Below are positions 27,059 through 36,203 of a DNA stretch of 64,000 bases, piece by piece. A program made the translations under genes and the position numbers. A model generated the notes under the pieces. That model did not search any database. It saw only the letters and a list, made by a program, of their open reading frames with translations, and was not told where the DNA came from. The stretch comes from CAYZJR01 sp964503045. GTDB lineage: Bacteria; Cyanobacteriota; Vampirovibrionia; Obscuribacterales; Obscuribacteraceae. Location of the stretch: assembly GCA_964503045.1 (NCBI GenBank), contig CAZCZI010000003.1, positions 115,704 through 179,703 of the forward strand, given 5' to 3'. Position 1 is the first letter of the stretch; each line of letters starts with the position of its first letter.

Positions 27059-27950
27059 GATTGTCTACCTGACTACTTTCCTTGTGCGCTCTCTCCGAGG
27101 CGACCACCGCAAGTTTGAAACGGGGATGGTCAAGAGCTATTCATCATTCTCGGCTTTGATCCAACAATGAAGTATATAACAAACAAACGCAAAGTTTTCG
27201 CTGCGCAAATCTCAACGCTGAGATTCGTTGCAGGAGATTGAATCGATTGAATCGATTGAATTGCTTCGGTCGATTGCAGTCATGTGGCAAGTCAATCGCT
27301 ACATCACACTCGACGACGAAGCACGCAAAGCACTTGATATCGTAAGAAGCAACACGGAATCGCGCTCGCTATAAATATGGTACTACAGTTGATACTACCG
27401 GTCGTATATGCGAGATCGACCCGCCAAACATCGCATTGGAGAGTCGAACGGCCGATCTCCGAATTCCGATCGACCTCATTCTCGATCTTCAAATCACGCC
27501 ACCTGGTTCAAATTTTGCCGTTGCGCACTGTTGGCGGTGGCATCACTTTACATGCTGAAAATCGAAATTCACTTCTTCACATCACAATGTTTTTAGCTAA
27601 AGCGGGCTTGCCAAGCACGACAGCTCGGATTGGCTGCGAAATGCCAGAAACACCTTATTAGACAAGGCGAAACAGACTCTTGACATAAGTGACATCGAGA
27701 GAACCAGCGATACCACATACGGTTGTCATTGGCCGCCTTCTTATCAGCCGCATACACCGAAAGCCCCACCCAATAATGCTTTCGCCGCACGCGTCAACTC
27801 TTCGTTAAAACAGTGTTGGACGTGTAAAGGCTATAGAAATTGTATGGTGCGCTAGCCCTTCTCTCGTGTTAAGCTTCAGTTCAGATCTGCCGGCAACGGC
27901 ACTTACCAATATTCGCTTTCGCAAAACGCGAAACCCGTATGGAGAATCAA
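27059..27950. other. Long intergenic region between RpaB-like gene and first secretin
   Basis: This stretch of almost 900 bp separates two divergent genes. I find no convincing gene; the short frames lack ribosome binding sites and family resemblance. It holds a perfect 7-bp hairpin at 27208-27225 (AATCTCA, loop ACGC), three tandem 9-bp repeats just after it, and a 14-mer at 27864-27877 that recurs upstream of the second secretin gene. Confidence 0.6.
27236..27262. repeat. Three tandem 9-bp repeats (GATTGAATC)
   Basis: GATTGAATC occurs twice head-to-tail, followed by GATTGAATT, and a related CGATTGC lies just downstream. The array is about 180 bp upstream of the RpaB-like start and could be a protein binding array or simple slippage. 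Confidence 0.7.
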
Positions 27951-30377
27951 ATGAATAAGCCTCAAATGTGCTTAGCCTTGAGCCTGACCATTTCGTTCGG
28001 GCAGTCAGCTTGGCTTTCAGTCAGCGCAGCACCGGCTGGTACTATCTGGCAAAAGATGTCTGGATCGTCCAGCAACATCACTGCACCAGCACCGGTGCAA
28101 AAACCAAAAGCGATTAGAAAAGTCTCTACGCAGTCGGCCTCACCTGTGGTGGCAGACGGACATGCAATGTTGTTCTTGCCAGGCAGAAAAGACGCTGGTT
28201 TGAGCGGCGCCGCTCCGGCAGCAGCTCTCACCATTCACCCGGCGCTTCCCGAGTCTACTGCGATTGCTGCGGCAAGTGCTCCTGCAACCGAAGAGCAACC
28301 TGCTCTCATCGCGGCTCAACCTACCGAGCGCACCAGCGAAATTCCTTCCGGCGACGAAACTTTGAGCGCCTCTGCTCCTCAGACCGGCGGCTCTACCAAT
28401 CAGTTGCTCGCTCAGCTCGCTCCTGATCGCGTCGTCGCTCAAGCGACAGACACCGCTACCGGTATCACCGCTACCCCGATACCGCCCGTAGTGACCGGCA
28501 CTGTCGACCTCGAAGAGTTCAAGCCGACCAACGTTATCGAATTGAAGGTCTCTCAATCCAGAACCTTCAAGATGAAAAACAAAATCGTCAGAACCTCTAT
28601 TAGTGATCCTGGCATCGCCGAACCGGTCGTCGTCGCTGAAAACCAAATGGTTCTTCTCGGCAAATCTCCCGGTACCTGCACCATGCTTCTCTGGGACGAC
28701 GCCGGCAACTCCGTTGCTCTTGATCTCAGAGTTACCCGCGACTACGGTCAGCTTCAAGCTACCCTTCGCGAAATCGACCCTCGCATCATCGTCAAGGCTT
28801 TCTCCGTCGGCGGTGGCGATAGAGTTCTTCTTCTGGGCGACGTTGACCACCCTGAGTCCGTCATCAGAGCTTTCGCTGCATCCAACGTATTTATGGATGA
28901 CCGCGGTTTCAACATCCAAGTCGCCAACAACCGTTTGACTAACGCCAGAATTGGTGAAGTCGGCGCTTCCGGCGGCGGCGGCACAGGCGGCGGCGGCGCT
29001 TCCGGCGCTCTCTCTCAAATCGGTTCGGTCGACCGCTATACATTCTTCCCTAACGTCAACAACAACATCAGCAAAGCTCAGCTGATCTCGTCCGACGGCG
29101 GTAGAGTCACTTCTCTGGTCAAAGTCAGAAAGGTTCCTCTTATCGTTCTTCACGTGACGTTCATGGAAATGAACACTGCCGCTGCTCGCAACCTCGGTGT
29201 GCAGCTCGGTATTAACGTCTCCGGTTACGGATTCGGCTTCGGTATCGGCGGTAACAACTCTCAAGGTGGCGCTCTGCAATCACCTCAATACTTGCTGTCC
29301 AGTCCTGGTATCACCCAACAGCTCCCGACCTTCGGCGCTGGTACCGGTGCTCTCGGTTTGGCTCCTCAAGTTCTGGTGCCTGGTACCAGTGCTGCCTCAC
29401 CGCTTACCTTCACCCTTCCACCGCCTAGCTCACTCACTCAGCAGTTCGCAGCTCCTTCAACCGGCGCTGTCAGCTTCCAGAGTCTGTCTAGCGTTCTTGG
29501 ACAAGCTATCTCCGGTATCGGTTTGGCCCAGTTCCCGGTCGTTCCCAGCTTGATTCAGCAAGCGGTTCTTCTTGGAGCTCCTGGCGGCGCATCCTTCTCC
29601 ACTGCCGGTCTCTCCAACTTGTTCTCCGGTGTCAACAACTGGTCGCTCGGCAACAAAACCAGAGCTTCCATCACTCCGTCCGTTCAAGGTATCGTCTCTC
29701 ACTCCAGAGCCAGAGTCCTCTCTGAGCCAACCCTGGTCACCATATCTGGTGAAAGAGCGGCCTTCCTCGCCGGTGGTGAAATCCCGATTCTGCAATCAGT
29801 TGCCACAGCCGGTCAGGCACAACAATCGGTTACCTTCGAACCATTCGGCATGAGAATCAACATGATTCCTGTGCTCATGGAAAACGGCGGCATCAACCTC
29901 CAGATCTCTCCTGAAGAAAGAATTCTTTCCAACGCTGTTGTGTTGAACATTCCTGGTTCCAACACCAACATCCCAGGCTTCACCACAAGAAAGTGCCAAA
30001 CTATCGTTGAAATGAAGCCAGGACAAGAGCTCTTCATCTCGGGCTTGGTCTCCACCAACAACGGTCGCGAACTCAACAAAGTTCCGATCATCGGTGAAAT
30101 CCCTGTATTCGGTTCGCTCTACCGCTCCAAAGCATTCAACAAGAACGAATCCGAACTGGTTATCGCCGTACGACCTGAAGTCATCCTGCCAGGTACTCCT
30201 GGTCAGCTCAAACTTCCGGAAGAAATTGGACGGGTTGAAGGTCCTCGCGACATGAACCTCTTCCAAGTCGAACCGACCGTCATGGACGAACGCCACTACA
30301 CCTCAGGAAGAGCAGAACGTCACCAAAAGACTTCTCCAACCTTGCCTGAAGGCGCACCGGTTCCCGATAACGAATAA
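27951..30377 (+). CDS. CpaC/RcpA-type secretin (copy 1 of a tandem pair)
   Basis: I take the ATG at 27951, six nt after GGAG; an in-frame ATG lies 12 nt upstream. The 808-residue protein has a signal peptide (about 1-27, ending at SAA), a low-complexity Ala/Thr/Pro region to about 180, a pilus-assembly N-domain (VIELKVSQSRTFKMKN, about residue 195), a BON-like domain around DHPESVIRAFA, a Gly-rich linker, and the secretin beta-domain to residue 770 (ARVLSEPTLVTISG, PFGMRINMIP, VPIIGEIPVFGSLYRS). Such secretins form the outer-membrane channel of Tad-type pili or type II secretion. No other tad or gsp genes are near. From 28140 on, the DNA is identical to copy 2. Confidence 0.9.
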   Translation: MNKPQMCLALSLTISFGQSAWLSVSAAPAGTIWQKMSGSSSNITAPAPVQKPKAIRKVSTQSASPVVADGHAMLFLPGRKDAGLSGAAPAAALTIHPALPESTAIAAASAPATEEQPALIAAQPTERTSEIPSGDETLSASAPQTGGSTNQLLAQLAPDRVVAQATDTATGITATPIPPVVTGTVDLEEFKPTNVIELKVSQSRTFKMKNKIVRTSISDPGIAEPVVVAENQMVLLGKSPGTCTMLLWDDAGNSVALDLRVTRDYGQLQATLREIDPRIIVKAFSVGGGDRVLLLGDVDHPESVIRAFAASNVFMDDRGFNIQVANNRLTNARIGEVGASGGGGTGGGGASGALSQIGSVDRYTFFPNVNNNISKAQLISSDGGRVTSLVKVRKVPLIVLHVTFMEMNTAAARNLGVQLGINVSGYGFGFGIGGNNSQGGALQSPQYLLSSPGITQQLPTFGAGTGALGLAPQVLVPGTSAASPLTFTLPPPSSLTQQFAAPSTGAVSFQSLSSVLGQAISGIGLAQFPVVPSLIQQAVLLGAPGGASFSTAGLSNLFSGVNNWSLGNKTRASITPSVQGIVSHSRARVLSEPTLVTISGERAAFLAGGEIPILQSVATAGQAQQSVTFEPFGMRINMIPVLMENGGINLQISPEERILSNAVVLNIPGSNTNIPGFTTRKCQTIVEMKPGQELFISGLVSTNNGRELNKVPIIGEIPVFGSLYRSKAFNKNESELVIAVRPEVILPGTPGQLKLPEEIGRVEGPRDMNLFQVEPTVMDERHYTSGRAERHQKTSPTLPEGAPVPDNE

Positions 30378-30430
30378 TCGCGACCATTCGAAACCACTAC
30401 TTAAGAGGGCAGCTTTGCAGCTGCCCTCTT
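28140..30430. repeat. 2291-bp direct repeat, copy 1
   Basis: This block recurs at 31170-33460 (offset 3030) with no difference that I could find by eye, including synonymous positions and the terminator after the gene. It begins inside codon 63 of the secretin and ends exactly at the last base of the terminator stem. Confidence 0.92.
30403..30430 (+). terminator. Terminator of secretin copy 1
   Basis: A perfect 12-bp stem, AAGAGGGCAGCT with AGCTGCCCTCTT, closes the loop TTGC 26 nt after the stop. The 3' arm ends in CTCTT followed by TGCTT, so the T-tract is short. Confidence 0.75.
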
Positions 30431-30962
30431 TGCTTGCTCCATCGTCGGCGGTCGAGTCGGTGAGACTGCATTTCTTTTGCCGTTTGCTTTAATCGCAATC
30501 CTTTGTATAGCTATGGCAATCAGGCTGGAAAGAAAGAGCTTGCAACTCTCACGTCCTTGTTTGCTTGCACCACCTAGCACTTTATTGGATATACGATCGG
30601 TGACTTGTCTCGAAGGTCAAACGACACTCGATATGACCTTTTCAAGAATATTGACAATGTGCGGTGGTTTTCAATTGTTAACACGAGCAACGAAGAATTG
30701 GCACCACCGGCGGTTGTCATGCACAGCAATTATTCTCTTTTTCTCATAGTTGCTGAACGCCACAACCGCACAATGCCTATTTCTCACACGCCAAGTAGCT
30801 ACAAGATGTGGGGTGGTGTCGTATTTGGTTCAGGGCGGCGGTTACAAAGTGGTTGCAGAAATTTTTTTGCTACAACTTGTAGAAGTCGTGTTAAGCTTCT
30901 CTGGTAGTAGTGGAGTTATGGCATCGTGTACGATTACGGTGGTCGGACAGAGGGAGATGTGA
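30431..30962. other. Intergenic region between the two secretin genes
   Basis: No gene is supported in these 530 bp; the frames present have no ribosome binding site or recognisable product. It must carry the promoter of the second copy, since a terminator closes the first. The 14-mer TCGTGTTAAGCTTC at 30886-30899 also occurs at 27864-27877, in both cases about 80 bp before the secretin start. Confidence 0.6.
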
Positions 30963-33407
30963 ATGATTAGACCGCAATTGTGCTTAGCCCTGAGCATATC
31001 TTTGACAATTGGGCAGACAATCTTAGTACCAGCACAAGCAGCACCTGCAGGAGCAATCTGGCAGCAAATGTCAGGTTCTGCATCGGTGAAGAGCACGCCA
31101 TCGCAGGTGGTGCGTTCGACCGCGCAACCCAAACAGGGCATAAAGAAAGTCCGAACAGCAACAGGATCGTCACCTGTGGTGGCAGACGGACATGCAATGT
31201 TGTTCTTGCCAGGCAGAAAAGACGCTGGTTTGAGCGGCGCCGCTCCGGCAGCAGCTCTCACCATTCACCCGGCGCTTCCCGAGTCTACTGCGATTGCTGC
31301 GGCAAGTGCTCCTGCAACCGAAGAGCAACCTGCTCTCATCGCGGCTCAACCTACCGAGCGCACCAGCGAAATTCCTTCCGGCGACGAAACTTTGAGCGCC
31401 TCTGCTCCTCAGACCGGCGGCTCTACCAATCAGTTGCTCGCTCAGCTCGCTCCTGATCGCGTCGTCGCTCAAGCGACAGACACCGCTACCGGTATCACCG
31501 CTACCCCGATACCGCCCGTAGTGACCGGCACTGTCGACCTCGAAGAGTTCAAGCCGACCAACGTTATCGAATTGAAGGTCTCTCAATCCAGAACCTTCAA
31601 GATGAAAAACAAAATCGTCAGAACCTCTATTAGTGATCCTGGCATCGCCGAACCGGTCGTCGTCGCTGAAAACCAAATGGTTCTTCTCGGCAAATCTCCC
31701 GGTACCTGCACCATGCTTCTCTGGGACGACGCCGGCAACTCCGTTGCTCTTGATCTCAGAGTTACCCGCGACTACGGTCAGCTTCAAGCTACCCTTCGCG
31801 AAATCGACCCTCGCATCATCGTCAAGGCTTTCTCCGTCGGCGGTGGCGATAGAGTTCTTCTTCTGGGCGACGTTGACCACCCTGAGTCCGTCATCAGAGC
31901 TTTCGCTGCATCCAACGTATTTATGGATGACCGCGGTTTCAACATCCAAGTCGCCAACAACCGTTTGACTAACGCCAGAATTGGTGAAGTCGGCGCTTCC
32001 GGCGGCGGCGGCACAGGCGGCGGCGGCGCTTCCGGCGCTCTCTCTCAAATCGGTTCGGTCGACCGCTATACATTCTTCCCTAACGTCAACAACAACATCA
32101 GCAAAGCTCAGCTGATCTCGTCCGACGGCGGTAGAGTCACTTCTCTGGTCAAAGTCAGAAAGGTTCCTCTTATCGTTCTTCACGTGACGTTCATGGAAAT
32201 GAACACTGCCGCTGCTCGCAACCTCGGTGTGCAGCTCGGTATTAACGTCTCCGGTTACGGATTCGGCTTCGGTATCGGCGGTAACAACTCTCAAGGTGGC
32301 GCTCTGCAATCACCTCAATACTTGCTGTCCAGTCCTGGTATCACCCAACAGCTCCCGACCTTCGGCGCTGGTACCGGTGCTCTCGGTTTGGCTCCTCAAG
32401 TTCTGGTGCCTGGTACCAGTGCTGCCTCACCGCTTACCTTCACCCTTCCACCGCCTAGCTCACTCACTCAGCAGTTCGCAGCTCCTTCAACCGGCGCTGT
32501 CAGCTTCCAGAGTCTGTCTAGCGTTCTTGGACAAGCTATCTCCGGTATCGGTTTGGCCCAGTTCCCGGTCGTTCCCAGCTTGATTCAGCAAGCGGTTCTT
32601 CTTGGAGCTCCTGGCGGCGCATCCTTCTCCACTGCCGGTCTCTCCAACTTGTTCTCCGGTGTCAACAACTGGTCGCTCGGCAACAAAACCAGAGCTTCCA
32701 TCACTCCGTCCGTTCAAGGTATCGTCTCTCACTCCAGAGCCAGAGTCCTCTCTGAGCCAACCCTGGTCACCATATCTGGTGAAAGAGCGGCCTTCCTCGC
32801 CGGTGGTGAAATCCCGATTCTGCAATCAGTTGCCACAGCCGGTCAGGCACAACAATCGGTTACCTTCGAACCATTCGGCATGAGAATCAACATGATTCCT
32901 GTGCTCATGGAAAACGGCGGCATCAACCTCCAGATCTCTCCTGAAGAAAGAATTCTTTCCAACGCTGTTGTGTTGAACATTCCTGGTTCCAACACCAACA
33001 TCCCAGGCTTCACCACAAGAAAGTGCCAAACTATCGTTGAAATGAAGCCAGGACAAGAGCTCTTCATCTCGGGCTTGGTCTCCACCAACAACGGTCGCGA
33101 ACTCAACAAAGTTCCGATCATCGGTGAAATCCCTGTATTCGGTTCGCTCTACCGCTCCAAAGCATTCAACAAGAACGAATCCGAACTGGTTATCGCCGTA
33201 CGACCTGAAGTCATCCTGCCAGGTACTCCTGGTCAGCTCAAACTTCCGGAAGAAATTGGACGGGTTGAAGGTCCTCGCGACATGAACCTCTTCCAAGTCG
33301 AACCGACCGTCATGGACGAACGCCACTACACCTCAGGAAGAGCAGAACGTCACCAAAAGACTTCTCCAACCTTGCCTGAAGGCGCACCGGTTCCCGATAA
33401 CGAATAA
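30963..33407 (+). CDS. CpaC/RcpA-type secretin (copy 2 of a tandem pair)
   Basis: The 814-residue protein has the same architecture as copy 1: signal peptide (ending PAQAA near residue 28), low-complexity region, pilus N-domain, BON-like domain, Gly-rich linker and secretin domain. Its first 69 residues are related to but clearly different from those of copy 1 (MIRPQLCLALS against MNKPQMCLALS), while everything after is identical at the DNA level. The start ATG follows GGGAG at suitable spacing. Two channels of the same core with different exported N-termini could mix in one ring or be expressed at different times; this is inference. Confidence 0.9.
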   Translation: MIRPQLCLALSISLTIGQTILVPAQAAPAGAIWQQMSGSASVKSTPSQVVRSTAQPKQGIKKVRTATGSSPVVADGHAMLFLPGRKDAGLSGAAPAAALTIHPALPESTAIAAASAPATEEQPALIAAQPTERTSEIPSGDETLSASAPQTGGSTNQLLAQLAPDRVVAQATDTATGITATPIPPVVTGTVDLEEFKPTNVIELKVSQSRTFKMKNKIVRTSISDPGIAEPVVVAENQMVLLGKSPGTCTMLLWDDAGNSVALDLRVTRDYGQLQATLREIDPRIIVKAFSVGGGDRVLLLGDVDHPESVIRAFAASNVFMDDRGFNIQVANNRLTNARIGEVGASGGGGTGGGGASGALSQIGSVDRYTFFPNVNNNISKAQLISSDGGRVTSLVKVRKVPLIVLHVTFMEMNTAAARNLGVQLGINVSGYGFGFGIGGNNSQGGALQSPQYLLSSPGITQQLPTFGAGTGALGLAPQVLVPGTSAASPLTFTLPPPSSLTQQFAAPSTGAVSFQSLSSVLGQAISGIGLAQFPVVPSLIQQAVLLGAPGGASFSTAGLSNLFSGVNNWSLGNKTRASITPSVQGIVSHSRARVLSEPTLVTISGERAAFLAGGEIPILQSVATAGQAQQSVTFEPFGMRINMIPVLMENGGINLQISPEERILSNAVVLNIPGSNTNIPGFTTRKCQTIVEMKPGQELFISGLVSTNNGRELNKVPIIGEIPVFGSLYRSKAFNKNESELVIAVRPEVILPGTPGQLKLPEEIGRVEGPRDMNLFQVEPTVMDERHYTSGRAERHQKTSPTLPEGAPVPDNE

Positions 33408-33460
33408 TCGCGACCATTCGAAACCACTACTTAAGAGGGCAGCTTTGCAGCTGCCCTCTT
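31170..33460. repeat. 2291-bp direct repeat, copy 2
   Basis: This is the second copy of the block at 28140-30430. Both borders are sharp: the left falls within the coding region and the right at the terminator stem, with unrelated sequence beyond. Confidence 0.92.
33433..33460 (+). terminator. Terminator of secretin copy 2
   Basis: This is the same 12-bp stem with loop TTGC as after copy 1, here followed by AATTCGAG rather than a T-run. Confidence 0.7.
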
Positions 33461-33495
33461 AATTCGAGATTTTCTCAACAGAAGTCGCAAAGCAA

Positions 33496-33521
33496 AAATG
33501 AGCGACCAAAGTCACTCATTT
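33496..33521 (-). terminator. Terminator of the BlaI-like gene
   Basis: On the minus strand an 11-bp stem (AAATGAGTGAC with GTCGCTCATTT, one mismatch) closes a 4-nt loop and is followed by a T-rich run. It sits 23 nt after the stop of the repressor gene and faces the secretin terminator. Confidence 0.7.
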
Positions 33522-33543
33522 AAAAGACAACATTCAGCACTAG

Positions 33544-33957
33544 CTATCGCTTCTTAGGAGGTGCCTTCTTCTCGGTCGGTCTCTTACCGCTCTTGTAGTC
33601 ATCCAAGAATGCTTGAGACTCTTTAGGAAACTCCGACAAGAAAATGTTGAGCACCCGACCAACAGCATTCTTGATAAACTCTTCGCGCTCTTCCACCGGG
33701 CTGTAGCAGTTTGCCAGACCTTGCTTGTCGACAATTCTCAAAAGCCCCTTTTCCGCGAGACGCACCATGGTGGTCATGACCGTTGTGTAGGCAATCTGAC
33801 GCTCGCGACTCAAGGTGTCATACACGGCCCTCACGGTCACGATGGGATCTGCTAAATCCCAGACAAGCTCCATAATTTCGCACTCCAAATCTCCGAGAAA
33901 TTTCCGAAGACCTTGTTGATTGAATCGAAATGAAGCGTTTTCATCGTGTAGGCGCAT
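33544..33957 (-). CDS. BlaI/MecI/CopY-family transcriptional repressor
   Basis: The 137 residues form the Penicillinase_R winged helix: LGDLECEIMELVWD at the start, YTTVMTTMVRLAEKGLL as the recognition helix, and a C-terminal dimerisation helix. The last 15 residues are Lys/Pro-rich. Repressors of this family usually pair with a membrane sensor protease (BlaR/MecR), which is not adjacent here; the M50-like protease at 13.5 kb is of another family. It is transcribed divergently from gmhB, and I could not identify a TACA/TGTA operator in the gap. Confidence 0.88.
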   Translation of the reverse strand: MRLHDENASFRFNQQGLRKFLGDLECEIMELVWDLADPIVTVRAVYDTLSRERQIAYTTVMTTMVRLAEKGLLRIVDKQGLANCYSPVEEREEFIKNAVGRVLNIFLSEFPKESQAFLDDYKSGKRPTEKKAPPKKR

Positions 33958-34196
33958 GCAAACTCACTCTGTGCTCAGGTTCGCCGATATTAGCACAGCT
34001 GATTGATAAGGAAAATTACCTAACAACTAGAAAACAACCTCTAAATGCCGCATCAAGAGACATGGAGCCCGTTTTTCAACCTACGAAAGGGTGTAGCAAA
34101 TAGTAATAATTCAGTAATTCAGCGAATCTGTAAACAAGAAGACCAGCCACCTATGTGCTAACGTGTCTAATCGATTTCACCAGCCAAGCGAGTTAT

Positions 34197-34838
34197 ATGA
34201 AAACCGGAAACTCCCCAAGTAAAAAACGCCCCGTTGTCTTTCTGGACAGAGACGGAACTCTCAATATTGAAAGGGGCTATATACACAATCTGCAAGATCT
34301 CGAGCTAATAGAAGGGGCTATAGATGCGGTGAAGCGCCTCAACGAAAACGGCATAGCCGCAATACTGGTCACCAATCAATCCGGCGCGGCAAGAGGCTAT
34401 TATGCCGAATCGCACATTCTCGATTTAAACAAACGTCTCGTCGATCTTCTCGAAGCAGAAGGCGCATACCTCGACGCGGTCTATTATTGCCCACATCTCG
34501 CTGAAGGAACGGTCGATCCATACGTTCTGGAATGCACTTGCCGTAAACCGGAGATCGGTATGGTAGAAAGAGCCTATGCAGAAAACCAAGACCTGGACCG
34601 ACAGAAGTCATTTGTTGTGGGAGACAAAGCTACTGATGTCGAGTTGGCAGTCAACTGCAAAGCAAAGGGAATCCTCGTGGTCACCGGTTATGGGCAATCG
34701 GTTCTGGATGGAACGTATCAATGGAAGGTACAGCCGGATTACGTTGCAAAGTCAATAACCGAGGCAATCGATTGGGTACTCCAGGAACTATCGCGCACCG
34801 ACAATGCAGATACTGAAGCCCAATCTGCAAACAAATGA
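34197..34838 (+). CDS. gmhB: D-glycero-D-manno-heptose-1,7-bisphosphate 7-phosphatase-like HAD phosphatase
   Basis: The product is 213 residues from the ATG at 34197 (an earlier in-frame start at 34155 adds a non-conserved extension). HAD motif I reads FLDRDGTLN, motif II TNQS, and motif III with motif IV is CRKPEIGM and VGDKATDVE. The CPH...CTC zinc loop is typical of GmhB. The enzyme removes the 7-phosphate in ADP-heptose synthesis for lipopolysaccharide or glycoprotein precursors. The family also includes histidinol phosphatases, so the exact substrate is inferred. No other heptose gene is near. Confidence 0.88.
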   Translation: MKTGNSPSKKRPVVFLDRDGTLNIERGYIHNLQDLELIEGAIDAVKRLNENGIAAILVTNQSGAARGYYAESHILDLNKRLVDLLEAEGAYLDAVYYCPHLAEGTVDPYVLECTCRKPEIGMVERAYAENQDLDRQKSFVVGDKATDVELAVNCKAKGILVVTGYGQSVLDGTYQWKVQPDYVAKSITEAIDWVLQELSRTDNADTEAQSANK

Positions 34839-34847
34839 TCTTTTCTA

Positions 34848-36203
34848 TTAGGCCTGCTTGGTGCTTTTGAAACTCGACTGAATTAACAGACTCAGTTCGC
34901 TCAACAAGGCCGGCAACTCGAACGGCTTCGGCAGATACAGATCGGCACCGGCTTCCAGAGCCATCGATTGATCCGGGTGCGAGGTGGCAATCACAACGCT
35001 AATACTTGCAAGTGCCTTGTCTTGTTTCAAAGTTCTGCATAGGTTCCAACCATCCATTGTTCTATCAGACAGATTCGACTCAAGCAGAATCACGTCAGGA
35101 TGCGGCTCATATCGGGCCATTTCGAGAGCATCGTCGGCGGAGCTCGTAACCTGCACGAAGTAACCTTCCAGAGATAAAGTCTCTTGCAGCAAACATGCCA
35201 TGGCGCCGTCCGGCTCTACGACCAGTATTCTGGTAATTTTCTCCTGGGCATCGCTGGGTTGAGTCGTCTGCGATGAGTCTTCCAGTGCCGAGTCGGTATC
35301 GCTTACCCAGCACGAAGCTTGGCTCTGCTGCTTGGCCATATAGCGATAATCGCGGGCCGTAGTCAATACATCTACGTAACTTTGAAACCTGCGCGTAGTA
35401 CTAGATACGATACCAATCGCGACTGAAATCAAGGGAACTCTTCTGCGAATGCCACCACGTCCGGTGGAAATCAAATAGCCCCTTTCAATATCGCCGCGAG
35501 GGTAAAAACGGGTGCTGACCGCATCAAACTGCTGGCAGATTCTTTCGGCCTTGCGTTCGGCTTGATCAGGCCTGGTTACCATCAAGAAGTCATCCGCTTC
35601 AATGTGACCGACAAAGTCAGTCTCATCTGCGACATCGGTCAAAATAGCGCTGAGGGCTTTGATTAACTGGTCCCCAGCCAAGTCGCCGTATGTTTCGTTA
35701 TAGACGCGGATCTTGTTCAAGTCGACTGACATAGCAGCCCAAGATTTATCAGAAACCAGGCATTGCTCAAGCATTCTACGAATCATATTTGGTCCGGGTA
35801 TTTGCGTAAGCGGATTGGAAAACTCCTCTTGCCTGCGCCGCAAGTGTGCCAAGACTCTGATAGCAAGCTCGTTTTTGTCGATTGGATCACCCAGAACGTC
35901 GTCGGCTCCATATCTAAATGCGTTGATTCTCTCGTTGACGTCGCTGGAAGGGTGCAATAAAACTAAGACCGGCCGCGGATGTACGACTGTCGCCCTGATT
36001 TGCTGGCAGTAAAGCCGTCCGTCGCCTTCAGGCATTGCCGCAGACAAAATAATCAAGTCGGGATGCAAGAAAGATAAGAGTTCGTTTGCTTCTTCAAAGG
36101 AAGCAACCGCATGGACTCGTGCCCCTGTCTTCTCCAAAACCGAAGCGTAATCGGCTGCTTGCCGAACCTGGTGAATGACCAGAATTACAGGGGTTGGCAT
36201 CAT
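34848..36203 (-). CDS. REC-GGDEF-REC protein with degenerate phospho- and catalytic sites
   Basis: This 451-residue protein has an N-terminal receiver (1-120), a GGDEF-like domain (135-300) and a C-terminal receiver (325-445). Key residues are lost in all three. The first receiver has Ser54 where the phospho-acceptor Asp should be (LIILSAAMPEGDG) and lacks the Lys of the KP motif. The GGDEF signature reads EADDF (202-206). The second receiver has Glu375 in place of Asp (VILLESNL), a natural phospho-mimic, but keeps LPKPFE. It is therefore unlikely to make c-di-GMP or accept phosphate in the usual way and may be a scaffold or nucleotide sensor. Its ATG overlaps the stop of the upstream kinase gene by 4 nt. 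Confidence 0.88.
   Translation of the reverse strand: MMPTPVILVIHQVRQAADYASVLEKTGARVHAVASFEEANELLSFLHPDLIILSAAMPEGDGRLYCQQIRATVVHPRPVLVLLHPSSDVNERINAFRYGADDVLGDPIDKNELAIRVLAHLRRRQEEFSNPLTQIPGPNMIRRMLEQCLVSDKSWAAMSVDLNKIRVYNETYGDLAGDQLIKALSAILTDVADETDFVGHIEADDFLMVTRPDQAERKAERICQQFDAVSTRFYPRGDIERGYLISTGRGGIRRRVPLISVAIGIVSSTTRRFQSYVDVLTTARDYRYMAKQQSQASCWVSDTDSALEDSSQTTQPSDAQEKITRILVVEPDGAMACLLQETLSLEGYFVQVTSSADDALEMARYEPHPDVILLESNLSDRTMDGWNLCRTLKQDKALASISVVIATSHPDQSMALEAGADLYLPKPFELPALLSELSLLIQSSFKSTKQA

Noticed and set aside
27377..27661. 94-codon plus-strand frame in the long intergenic region
   Set aside because: No ribosome binding site, no recognisable domain, and composition unlike its neighbours.
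28140..29279. A 379-codon minus-strand open frame (and its twin at 31170-32309) inside the secretin genes
   Set aside because: It is the antisense shadow of a strongly recognisable secretin frame; its Asp/Arg/Ser-rich product has no family resemblance and no ribosome binding site.
30477..30962. Short frames between the two secretin genes as a third gene
   Set aside because: They overlap in several phases, lack ribosome binding sites and do not resemble any family; the region is better read as regulatory.
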